Of a DNA stretch of 64,000 nt, positions 47,126-58,144 are shown one piece after another. The stretch comes from Mytilus trossulus (Eukaryota; Mollusca; Bivalvia; Mytilida; Mytilidae). Each line of letters begins with the position of its first letter. Positions within the stretch are counted from its first letter, which is position 1. Where the stretch lies: the NCBI RefSeq assembly GCF_036588685.1, contig NC_086386.1:3274710-3338709 (forward strand). Direction: 5' to 3'. Made by a program: the position numbers and the translations under genes. The notes beneath the pieces are model-generated. The model was not told the DNA's origin. It saw nothing but the letters and a program-made list of their open reading frames with translations, and ran no database searches.

Positions 47126-48298
47126 TCTAAAAACCAATAATTGAATTGTCTTTGGATTGGATAGCAATTGATCATATATGACCCTTTCAATGATACAAAA
47201 ATGGTAAACGTACACAACACATGTTCATAAAATAACCTTATAAACCTTACACGCTTAGTTTCGTCTTTACTAAAAACGAACGAATTATAACTTGATTGAG
47301 TGGTTGTTGAAGCTCAACTGAACTATTGTCATATTTAACAATAGTATGGCGGCCAGTTTTGTTTCTAGAACGGTGGAAGCGACATCAGCCTCATTAAACA
47401 TGAGTTGTGTTTGGTGGTCATAAGCATTGTGAATAAGTTTCGTAACATTTCCTTTTGTCAAAGTAAAAAAAGAGTGACGCAACAGCAAACTGATTTCTTA
47501 CTTACATTTCATGTTGATACCATGTTATGTTACCAGTAGTGTTATATAGTTGTGTAGCATTTAAATCTGAAACCAAATAAGGTTTAATATGTTTAAATAT
47601 TCAGAATGTACACACAAATCGCAATACTATTTAGCTGTTCAAAATGAATTTTAGTTGATCGCAGTTATTCTGTGGTTAGCATGTCGAACTGTACTATTCA
47701 TTTATGCATTTCTCTGTCTTTGGTGTTCTTACATTTATTTGTACTGTAATCCCGTCATTTTATATAAAAAAGAAGATGTGGTACGATTGCCAATGAGACA
47801 ACTATCCACAAAAGACCAAAATGACACAAAGATTAACAATTATAGGTCACCGCACGGCATTCAACAATGAGCAAAGCCCATACCGCATATAGTCAGCTAT
47901 AAAAGGCCCCTATAAGACAATGTAAAACAATTCAAACGATAAAACTAACGGCCTTATTTAAATAAAAAAATGAAAGAAAAAAAAACATGCATATATTTTT
48001 ACAACTTCTGTGTCATTGATTGAAGTATACCTCTATTAGATAACTAATTAGTATACATGAATGTGTTTATATTGCTTGAAACATGAGAAACTGGTACACA
48101 TTATGAAAAAATCCCCTCACATGCTGGCGTAAGAAAAATAGAGCAAGTTAACACACAAATATGTTATGTTCGTTTCAACATCGTGAATTAAGAACATAAT
48201 ACAAATTTATTTTAATTGTTTATACCCAGCCTTACTTAGACTTTACCTTGCATTTGATGACTGCAAATAACAATCAGGAATGGTAGATAATAATTCAT
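47103..48298 (-). CDS. Signal-peptide and Ig-like exons, probable 5' part of the STAND-ankyrin gene
   Basis: Exons 48247-48298 (coding part of 48247-48311), 47506-47566 and 47103-47126. The first follows ATTTTTCAG and encodes MNYYLPFLIVICSHQMQ, a short signal peptide, ending in phase 1 at GTAAAG. The second follows GGTTTCAG and adds LNATQLYNTTGNITWYQHE to a GTAAGT donor (phase 2); NITWYQ looks like an Ig-domain strand with its core Trp. The 24-nt third exon would add TALDKYT. Two N-glycosylation motifs (NTT, NIT) fit an extracellular product. The next exon in phase was not found: the linker exon at 41769 needs phase 1, but the 24-nt exon leaves phase 2. The signal exon alone would join the linker exon in phase (QMQ then ENEEK). 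The link to the STAND gene is therefore inferred. Confidence 0.5.
47765..47960 (-). mobile_element. Family-2 retroelement tail
   Basis: AGAAGATGTGGTACGATTGC, CAATGAGACAACTATCCAC, AGCTATAAAAGGCCCC and TTCAAACGATAAAACTAACG follow the family-2 order with moderate divergence. Confidence 0.6.
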
Positions 48299-48812
48299 CT
48301 CAAACAAATATCTGAAAAATATATTTTAAAAATAAAGTATATATACATGTATATACAAACACATATCAACACATTTCTTGTCAGCATCCAATTTCAATCG
48401 GAAGGCTGCATGTCCATAATAAAGTTATTTTATATAGTTTCTAGAATCTTAGATCAATTTGGTTTTGAGGTAGGGTTCATGCTGCTTAATTCTTTTTTTC
48501 TGTTATTTTCTAACTGATATCTAAAAACAATTCTGAATTTTTTCTCATGGACCCACTTGATATAAAAAAGTACTGAAATGTTAATCTATGTGATATCAAA
48601 AATGTTGTTTCAACTCAATGAAATCAATACATACTATTATCTTTCTATCAAGAAAAATACTAGCTTTAAAAAAATATTAAAAAAGAAGATGTGGTCTAAT
48701 TGTCAATGCCAAACCGATGTTAACATTTATGATGATAAGTTACTTTTTTATTTTCAATTGATTATCTAATGAATAAAAATATAAGATAATGCATATTGGT
48801 TTACTTACTCAC

Positions 48813-48838
48813 TTAAAGTCTGCTTCTTTGGTTAGAGT
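48813..48838 (-). other. Candidate 26-nt leader exon
   Basis: Acceptor ATTTTGCAG, then ACTCTAACCAAAGAAGCAGA and CTTTAA, then donor GTGAGT (48807-48812). It lies between the leader donor at 49956-49961 and the signal-peptide exon. Only the splice-site match supports it. Confidence 0.35.
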
Positions 48839-49961
48839 CTGCAAAATAACATTGTTTTATATTTTTAAGATTAAAGGCAATAAAGCACTTTCAAGGAATA
48901 ATGTGTAATTTTTTTAATGATAACACAAATTAAGAGGAACTGATAATTTTGACCTTAATATAATAAGGAGCCACGAGTTTAAGTTTTATAAACTTCCCTT
49001 TTCACTGAACTAGTATAAACAGTTTTGTTTATGGACAAGCTTAAAGTCCGCTTCAAGGTTAACTGTTCTGCTCAATTGTAAATGAGGAATTTCCCTAGGA
49101 AACAATAGAACTTCAATTTTCCTCTATGTTCAATGTATGGAAAATGCACAGATTTCTGAAAATAATTTATATTATATCTATAAAAAAAACAATTTGATTT
49201 TACTAGTTTAATTCCAGAGGATTATACAATTAATAAATCATATTTGAAAGTAGTATAGAAAGACATATTACTAAAGCACTATCAGTATTTATATAAGAAA
49301 AATGAATAGCAAACGAAAGTATCTCTTGTTCAATTATGAAGCTGATTATTACAATCAGAAAAAGACCATAAAAACGTTTCTTCATTGGAAATATTACATA
49401 TTCAATGTATATGCATGATTTATTATACACGGAAACAAACAAAAAATCTCATTTCACGTTTTCAACTTTCATTAATAATTTCAAGGGTTAACATACAACA
49501 AAATTTAGGTTTCATAAGGAAAAATTCTGTTTGTATGTTTGTTTCCTGCGGAAATTAGTCAGGGTTTATTGATTTGTATATTGTTTCCAAGCAAAGGAAA
49601 CTATATTATTATATGTTACAAAGTTAATAGGTGAAATTAGTAATAGATAGTTTAGATATTAAAAGTAACTCCTGATGCACTTAGTTAATCAGTGACAAGT
49701 AATTCCTACACTTAGTAAGTTAATACAAGCAATTCCTGCACTTAGTTACTTAAGTAATTCCTGAAACGGTCCAGTTATTACTAGTAATTACAAATTTTAA
49801 AATGCATTTTTACCCCAATTGACTAACTGATAAAATAATGGTAAAGTATTGTCATCTGATCAAAAGTAAGGGCAAGAATGATTACGTAAGAAAGAAAAGT
49901 TAACCTTCCACAAAACATGAATTAATACAATGCATTAAAGAATACGAACACCGCCACTCAC
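48839..49961 (-). other. Leader intron, one short tandem repeat
   Basis: 49676-49770 contains about three imperfect copies of a ~35-bp unit (AAGTAATTCCTG, CACTTAGTTA). No exon otherwise. Confidence 0.4.
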
Positions 49962-50185
49962 CTGATTTTGTAATCATCCTAATTTGAATAGAAGGAAACA
50001 ACTTGACTAGCCGAGTATGGAGCACTTTTGGAAACTGCTTAACTAGTTCCGATAGCAAAACCAAAGAATAGAATGACGGGTGACATCAGGGTGAATGACA
50101 GCGTGAAAGTTGATTCTATGAAGGCAATGACATAGACACAAAAATTGAGAGCAAATAAGAAAATCGTCAAAGAGGACAAACGCAT
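49962..50185 (-). CDS. 48-codon hydrophobic small ORF in a putative leader exon
   Basis: On the minus strand ATG (50185-50183) opens MRLSSLTIFLFALNFCVYVI, then AFIESTFTLSFTLMSPVILF, then FGFAIGTS and TAA at 50039-50041. The product is almost wholly hydrophobic with two possible membrane segments, or a signal peptide plus one. About 77 bp on is a strong donor, CAG then GTGAGT (49956-49961), so the ORF may sit upstream of the Ig-like gene's start codon. It could be an upstream ORF, a tiny membrane protein or chance. Confidence 0.35.
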
Positions 50186-51460
50186 TTTGAATCAGTGAAT
50201 AGCTCGACTATAGCTCTACTCTAAAGCTCCATGAAATCCTTATGGTAGATAGAATAATAACGCTTAGAAAGATTACTGATATTATTATAGAAATTTGACA
50301 ATATCAATAAAAGTAAGGCGGATTAGAAAGGACATGAAAGCTACTTCATTCACACTACATTTTAGTAAGCTTAGTCATGGAATCCTGTAATCCATTATGG
50401 CAAAAAGCCGAACCAAATGAGCTGTAAAAACAGTGTGCAATGAAAAGCATACATTCTATACATGGATATGCCCACAAAAAAGAGATAGCAAAGATCAAAT
50501 CCAAATTTGCGCAAGAACCTATCAAACAACAACTAATGTGATATGTAAAGTATGACAAAGAGATTAACATCAACCTCATAAATCATGAGTTAAAATACAG
50601 ACTGGGCAAAACTCCAATGACCCAAACACAAGACCATTATACTGCAGTCGATTAAGTCACTCAAAATCAAGAGCAACACAAAATGTTCCTCTACTGTATG
50701 GGTGTGAGAACTGATGCTGTTAAACGATATACATGTGAAGTTTGAACAATTGGAGTTATCCGTCTTTGTACCAATTCTCTCCTTCCCTGCGTATTAGTTT
50801 TTATACGTTTAAAAGTTGTATTAATTATGATCTAAATATGCCCATAAAGAATTCGATCAAATCCAATTAAAGTGAAAATAGTCAATTATCCGTATTTTTT
50901 TCAATTTTTAAGAGCCTGGAATGGTTGAACATGATGTTGTTCTGCATATAGATAAGCTTTTTCATACCTAGTCATTGCTCTAAATGTTTGTATTATGCCT
51001 TATGCATGTGTGACATTTTTTATTTGTTTTTAATTTTAGTTGTGCTCCAGTTATAGTTATGCTTCAGTTCTTGCATGTTTTAAAGGGCAGTTAAGAAATA
51101 CTTTGCATGTATTTCGATTATGAATTGGAAATATATTGCTGCTTATCTACATGTATCTTATGTGCATGCTGTGTGTTTTCCTTACTCTTCCAAAGAAGCA
51201 TTTTCTCGGAGAAATTGTTACAAGGCGCAAGGTGCTTGACGGTCATTTTGAAATGTACTTTGCTTGGCCTTGGAAATATGCCATATAGTAACAAGATAAG
51301 ATAAAGCAATAAGTTCATGCCAAAGAGAATATTTTAGAAACAATAATGTTTAAAGGAATTGAAATTTAAATAACCGTCTGGTAGGATTGTATTGTTATCA
51401 GATATATAACTATAGTTTTATTCAAATTATATTAGATAAGTTAGAGCAAAATCCACTCAC
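50186..51460. other. Presumed upstream region of the Ig/STAND gene, no gene seen
   Basis: No recognised family or repeat. Open frames at 50355-50579, 51107-51304 and 51118-51318 lack any similarity and mirror each other on opposite strands. Confidence 0.4.
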
Positions 51461-51552
51461 TTAATAATGCGATCAAGATGTCCAGCCAAAGTAGCCGATT
51501 AACGGTACGATACTGTTACTGGTTGTACTCTCAGAAATAGAGTGAATGTCAC
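51461..51552 (-). other. Candidate 92-nt exon (non-coding or leader)
   Basis: Acceptor CTGTTTACAG, donor GTGAGT (51455-51460). The exon reads GTGACATTCACTCTATTTCT onward. No family was recognised; it may be a distal leader exon of the Ig-like gene. Confidence 0.3.
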
Positions 51553-51792
51553 CTGTAAACAGATGTGAAAAAAACAGGTTAAAATATGCTCTTCCTTACC
51601 TCTTTTCTTTACAAAATAATTGTTTTCTTCATCGGGTATAAATGAGTAAAAATAATTGCAAGGAATTTTACTTCCACGAGGAAATAGAAAACCTATGACG
51701 CGTGAACGATAGAAAAGTAAGTCTGTACCTACTCCGGATCCTTCATAACAAGTCGATAAAATCAATAGTAAAACAATACCGGTGACGATAAT

Positions 51793-54216
51793 GAATAAAA
51801 TTTATTTCTATAAAACACTCGAACATTAGAAAGTTATTTCTATTTATTTATAAAACGCTCGAACATTAGAAAGTTATTCTATAAAACGCTCGAACATAAG
51901 AAAGTTATTTCTATTTATTAATAAAACGCTCGAACATTAGAAAGTTATTCTATAAAACGCTCGAACATTAGAAAGTTATTTCTATTTATTTATAAAACGC
52001 TCGAACATTAGAAAGTTATTCTATAAAACGCTCGAACATTAGAAAGTTATTTCTATAAAACGCTCGAACATAAGAAAGTTATTTCTATAAAACACTCGAA
52101 CATTAGAAAGTTATTTCTATAAAACACTCCGGCGAACATTAGAAAGTTATTTCTATAAAACACTCGAACATTAGAAAGTTATTCTATAAAACGCTCGAAC
52201 ATAAGAAAGTTATTTCTATTTATTTATAAAACGCTCGAACATTAGAAAGTTATTCTATAAAACGCTCGAACATTAAAAAGTTATTTCTATTTATTCATAA
52301 AACGCTCGAACATTAGAAAGTTATTCTATAAAACGCTCGAACATTAGAAAGTTATTTCTATTTATTTATAAAACGCTCGAACATTAGAAAGTTATTTCTA
52401 TAAAACACTCCGGCGAACATTAGAAAGTTATTTCTATAAAACACTCGAACATTAGAAAGTTATTCTATAAAACGCTCGAACATAAGAAAGTTATTTCTAT
52501 TTATTTATAAAACGCTCGAACATTAGAAAGTTATTCTATAAAACGCTCGAACATTAGAAAGTTATTTCTATTTATTCATAAAACGCTTGAACATTAGAAA
52601 GTTATTCTATAAAACGCTCGAACATTAGAAAGTTATTTCTATTTATTTATAAAACGCTCGAACATTAGAAAGTTATTTCTATAAAACACTCCGGCGAACA
52701 TTAGAAAGTTATTTCTATAAAACACTCGAACATTAGAAAGTTATTCTATAAAACGCTCGAACATAAGAAAGTTATTTCTATTTATTTATAAAACGCTCGA
52801 ACATTAGAAAGTTATTTCTATAAAACACTCGAACATTAGAAAGTTATTCTATAAAACGCTCGAACATAAGAAAGTTATTTCTATTTATTTATAAAACGCA
52901 CGAACATTAGAAAGTTATTCTATAAAACGCTCGAACATTAGAAAGTTATTTCTATTTATTCATAAAACGCTTGAACATTAGAAAGTTATTCTATAAAACG
53001 CTCGAACATTAGAAAGTTATTTCTATTTATTTATAAAACGCTCGAACATTAGAAAGTTATTTCTATAAAACACTCCGGCGAACATTAGAAAGTTATTTCT
53101 ATAAAACACTCGAACATTAGAAAGTTATTCTATAAAACGCTCGAACATAAGAAAGTTATTTCTATTTATTTATAAAACGCTCGAACATTAGAAAGTTATT
53201 TCTATAAAACACTCGAACATTAGAAAGTTATTCTATAAAACGCTCGAACATAAGAAAGTTATTTCTATTTATTTATAAAACGCACGAACATTAGAAAGTT
53301 ATTCTATAAAACGCTCGAACATTAGAAAGTTATTTCTATTTATTTATAAAACGCTCGAACATTATAAAGTTATTCTATAAAACGCTCGAACATTAGAAAG
53401 TTATTCTATAAAACACTCGAACATTAGAAAGTTATTCTATAAAACGCTCGAACATTAGAAAGTTATTTCTATAAAACGCTCGAACATTAGAAAGTTATTT
53501 CTATAAAACGCTCGAACATTAGAAAGTTATTTCTATAAAACACTCGAACATTAGAAAGTTATTTCTATAAAACGCTCCGGCGAACATTAGAAAGTTATTT
53601 CTATTTATTTATAAAACGCTCGAACATTAGAAAGTTATTCTATAAAACGCTCGAACATAAGAAAGTTATTTCTATTTATTTATAAAACGCTCGAACATTA
53701 GAAAGTTATTCTATAAAACGCTCGAACATTAGAAAGTTATTCTATAAAACGCTCGAACATTAGAAAGTTATTTCTATTTATTTATAAAACGCTCGAACAT
53801 TAGAAAGTTATTCTATAAAACGCTCGAACATAAGAAAGTTATTCTATAAAACACTCGAACATTAGAAAGTTATTCTATAAAACGCTCGAACATTAGAAAG
53901 TTATTCTATAAAACGCTCGAACATTAGAAAGTTATTTCTATAAAACGCTCGAACATTAGAAAGTTATTTCTATAAAACACTCGAACATTAGAAAGTTATT
54001 CTATAAAACGCTCGAACATTAGAAAGTTATTCTATAAAACGCTCGAACATAAGAAAGTTATTTTTATAAAACACTCGAACATTAGAAAGTTATTCTATAA
54101 AACGCTCGAACATTAGAAAGTTATTCTATAAAACGCTCGAACATAAGAAAGTTATTTCTATAAAACACTCGAACATTAGAAAGTTATTTCTATAAAACAC
54201 TCGAACATTAGAAAGA
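51793..54216 (+). repeat. 2.4-kb minisatellite with higher-order repeats
   Basis: The core unit TATAAAACGCTCGAACATTA plus GAAAGTTATTC (31 bp) alternates with a longer form carrying an extra TCTATTTATT. A marker variant, CACTCCGGCGAACATT, occurs at about 52129, 52410, 52691, 53075 and 53577; the first two intervals are both 281 bp, showing homogenised multi-unit blocks. Right of about 53.8 kb the array becomes simpler. No splice-site seed was seen at either edge. Confidence 0.95.
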
Positions 54217-55007
54217 AAGTATGTTTAATTATTTTATTAGATATGTTTTATTATCATTTTTTTGTCGAGTTAACAGCAGTATAAGCTTGTGAAACTCAAA
54301 TATATGAGAGAAAAAATGTAAGTTGTTGCTGCATATCGAAAATCAAAGATGTACATTCAAGATTTAAAGTCACCAATTTTCGGACTGTTCTACAAAGCCA
54401 TTAGCATGTTACAACTTCCTAAAATTTACCTATTTTCCAAGGGAAAGATTCCAAAGGTCTGCTCTTGTAGCGTTTAAAACTTTCAATATAGAAATATGGT
54501 TTGCTTGTGAATATAATGGATTAATAGTTGTGTCTGCAGAAAAGAAATAATAGAAAGATGAAAATTTTATCAATAAATTATCCGTTAAAAGATTTTACAA
54601 TTGTAAGTATAGATTGTCCAGATTTTTGTACATGTACTTAAAAGTATCGATGTATTCTCATTTAACGTTTACATTTGGAAGAGGTTTGTCGATTTGAATT
54701 TGCCTGGACATTTTGCTTTTATTTCATCTCATTTTGATCGTTACCATCTACCAAAAATTTTACTTGTAAATTAAGATTTGATAGTGTACATGGTATTAAA
54801 CAGAACAGATAAATAAAGAACAAGTTCACATCTAAAAAAAAATGACGCTGAGGAAAAACCTGAGATTGTTTTTTTTTACTTATAAGTTTGAATAATATTT
54901 TGATATTCTGTTTCATTTCTACACGGAATATTAAATTTTGCCACTATATGTCCAAATGTCGCGTCACCAGGCGGATTAACTCATTGAATTGAAATATGTA
55001 CTTTCCT
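54217..55007. other. No gene seen
   Basis: AT-rich spacer between the satellite and the foldback-like element. The minus-strand frame at 54719-54916 is lysine/phenylalanine-rich and unsupported. Confidence 0.45.
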
Positions 55008-56169
55008 ATGGAAAGCCAACGGGGTCAAAATTCTTACTTCGTAACTTGTCAATTTGTAACTTGAAACTGTGTGATTTGTCAATTTGTATATTGCTGTTTT
55101 GTAACTTGTCGATTTCTTAAATGTCGATTTGTATATTGTCTATTTGTATATTGATGTCTTGTAACTTGTCGTTTCGTTAATTGTCAATTTGTATATTGCT
55201 GTTTTGTAACTTGTCGATTTGTATATTGTCTATTTGTATATTAATGTTTTGTAACTTGTCGATTCGTAAATTGTCAATTTGTATATTGCTGTTTTGTAAC
55301 TTGTCGATTTGTTAAATGTCGATTTGTATATTTTCTATTTGTATATTAATGTTTTGTAACTTGTCGATTCGTAAATTGTCAATTTGTATATTGATGTTTT
55401 GTAACTTGTCGATTCGTTAAATGTCAATGTGTGAAATGTCATCGTTGTATTATGCTAACGATCATTATGACGACAGATGGCGCTCGGTTTCTTCTACGGT
55501 GTATAAGCCTCCTGTAAGTAGGAGCACCGGCATATGGAATATATACCAATGTAATTTAAATCAATTATGTAAAGCACATTTATATAAAAGAAAACAAATA
55601 GATAAATACATTGTTTGTTTTATATAGCATGTATATCAGGGTCTCGCTTTTATTTAGAGTTTACTGTACTGGTCACCAAACCTGGGATGGGATCCTGTAT
55701 TTAGATATCATAGATGTGTCGCTGGAACGGGCTTCCTTGTCAACTTCGAAAATGTATTACTGTCACTTGGCAGGAAATTTAAACTTAATATTTAACCGGG
55801 TCAAAATAAGACTAAATACATGAAATATAAGACGGTGCTGGAAAATTTATACTAATAGTGTCCTGGGCCGCAAATTTTGAACTAAATGTATCATGAATGG
55901 GAGAAATGGTTTGACACTCATTATTCCTTAATATTATAATCTCAATATAAAAATTTCATAAAAGAATGCAATTCTCTAACTGTGTTTTAATACAAGAAGC
56001 AAATAGACGAACAATCTTTATTTGGCTCCTGAGTAATGAAGATAAAAGATGTCACAGTTTATTATATCATATTTGAACTTTGAAAAGAAAAACTTTTTTT
56101 TTTTTTAAATGAGTTACTTAATTAATGTATATATATTAAAACTGTATTGAATATGCACTATTTTGTAAT

Positions 56170-56630
56170 AAAATCTAAAGGAACCAGACAACTAAACGAG
56201 GACCTAAATTGGACTACCAATATTTCCAAAAATGCAACGTAGTCAAGAAGTCAAAATTAACACTAGGATTCCTGATAAGAAAGTTTTTCAGTGCTATAGA
56301 GCCAGACAATTAAAAAAAAAACTCGTCCAAAAAAGGACAATCAATTGCTGCCAAGTGCCCGATTAAACAATTATCAGTCAAGAAACGTATTGAAAAAAAT
56401 TGCGTATCAAGAACTTTAAAAAGTGTTTTGAGATCTCAACGAGCAAAATACCACAATATTCCAATTTATTTTTCGTAAAAACAGTATTCGAGTGGAACCA
56501 CCTTGAAGAAACTGTAGTGCGCAAACTGCGAGCATTGACAGTCGTTCAGAAACTGCTCTCGTGCATCGTCAATCTATCGTCTGTCTATCGTTGTATTAAA
56601 GCAGGGTTTTTTTTTTAATCCACAACGTTT
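56170..56630 (+). pseudogene. Decayed non-LTR retrotransposon RT C terminus
   Basis: In shifting frames: EDLNWTTNISKNAT then stop, KLTLGFLIRKFFSAIEPD, and further on IPQYSNLFFVKTVFEWNHLE. These match the order DLxWxxHI..KAN..LGFLRRN and SFF.RTI.EWN.LP known from LINE ORF2 C termini. Several stops and frameshifts make it a relic. Confidence 0.7.
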
Positions 56631-56769
56631 TCCTACAGAAACAGATTCAAATCTAGAATGATCATGGTACTAGATCGAAATATATTTGGAGGTTTTCCCT
56701 CTGGATAGTTTGTAAATGACCATGATCGTAAAACTATGAAACTGTTTATTTTTTACTACATGCGTCACC

Positions 56770-56830
56770 TACTTAAAATTGACAATGGAAATGGGAAATA
56801 TGTCATAGGGACAACAACCCGACCTGGGAT
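56770..56830 (-). mobile_element. Family-1 tail fragment
   Basis: TTAAAATTGACAATGGAAAT, then GGGACAACAACCCGACC; about 60 bp of the common 3' end, diverged. Confidence 0.55.
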
Positions 56831-57339
56831 CATGGTTGACTGCTGGACAGAAGAGCCAGGCGGAATACAGCATGGTTTGTCAATTGAGTTAGGATTATAT
56901 TGTTACGAATTCATTGCAAATGATTTTTTATTTTACATGACATACACATTTAAAATCTTTTAGCTTTATTGATTAACATCGTGAATCATTTCGGTTAATT
57001 AACGATCCGATCAACAAAATATAAGATTTGGTAAGGTTGCTGGGTATAAGGAGGTGTGTCACCGGGTGGGGATGATATCGGGAATACAATTATAAGCAGC
57101 TGTGGCGATCGAGGGACTCGTGAATATTTTGATCTTTTTGGTTGTAAATTTTTATAGAATGGGAATCTGGTAGCGGCAATTTTTAAGCTTCTTGACCAAA
57201 AAAAAATCAGTAGGCATGTGTATCAATATATATACTAGTATGTCAGCCCTTTCCCCTCCTGTCAGAATAAAATGAACCGATAATAGCATTTTAGGATTAA
57301 TAGATACGTTTATTACTAGAACCTGGGTTTTCCAGTAAT

Positions 57340-57500
57340 GATGTAGCCTTTTATAGCCGACTATTTGGTATTATGTTTTCTCATTGTTGAAGGCCGTATG
57401 TTGCCTATACTTGCTTACATCGACTTTATTTGAACTTCGCGTTGGTGGATAGTTGTCTCATTGTCAATCATACGGTTTATTACCACATCTCCTTATTGTA
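57340..57500 (+). mobile_element. Family-2 retroelement tail, plus strand
   Basis: CTTTTATAGCCGACTATTTG, TCATTGTTGAAGGCCGTATG, GTGGATAGTTGTCTCATTGT, then TACCACATCTCCTTATT. It inserted inside the foldback-like element. Confidence 0.6.
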
Positions 57501-58144
57501 TTTACCTGAATAATCCAGTCGTTATATTCCACGGACCAACGACTATTTCAATTACCTCGCAATTAGGAGAGATCGTTACGTCGAGGGACTTGACTAGTCG
57601 GAATGTATTTTTATAGTTTCCGTTCTCGAACGAAAGTTCACGTTAGTAAATAAAATAAAACTGGGGTCCTGTAAACATTCAATTTTTGTTTTGCTTTCTT
57701 TTAGACGCATTTGCTGTAATTGATTGATTAAAATTACTAAGGTATATATATTCCATATGGAGGTGCTCCGCTCCTACTTTCAGGAGGCTTATACACCGAA
57801 GAAGAAACCGAGCGCCATCTGTCGTCATAATGATCGTTAGCATAATACAACGATGACATTTCACACATTGACAAATCACGCATTGACATTTAACGAATCG
57901 ACAAGTTACAAAACATCAATATACAAATTGACAATTTACGGATCGACAAGTTTCAAAACATCAATACACAAATTGACAATTTACAAATCGGCAATTTTGA
58001 GTATATATTCAAGTTGACATTTTACAAATCGACATTTAACGAATTGACAAGTTACAAAACAGCAATATACAAATTGACAAATCACACAGTTACAAGTTAC
58101 AAATTGACAAGTTACGAAGTAAGAATTTTGACCCGTTGGCTTTC

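Larger units (their letters stand above)
55008..58144. mobile_element. 3.1-kb foldback-like element with arrays in its inverted arms
   Basis: Left arm 55008-55547, right arm about 57741-58144. The outer edge is ATGGAAAGCCAACGG, GTCAAAATTCTTACTTCG and its inverse. Each arm then has a tandem array of ~20-bp variants (TTTGTAACTTGTCGATT, TTTGTATATTG on the left). The inner arms match almost perfectly: ATGCTAACGATCATTATGAC, GACAGATGGCGCTCGGTTTC, TATAAGCCTCCTG, GGAGCACC, CATATGGAATATATACC. The interior holds a dead LINE fragment and two retroelement tails, so no own transposase is visible. Same architecture as 13726-16142. Confidence 0.85.

Noticed and set aside
41769..47126. Direct splicing of the 24-nt exon to the linker exon at 41769
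   Set aside because: Phase 2 into a phase-1 exon produces a stop within two codons; a missing exon or different transcript must be assumed.
47285..47488. 67-codon minus-strand frame considered as continuation of the Ig-like domain
   Set aside because: The phase from the upstream donor gives stops, and no acceptor/donor pair restores the frame.
5801..54216. CRISPR-like arrays
   Set aside because: Repeats are directly adjacent with no unique spacers, and the DNA is from an intron-containing animal genome.
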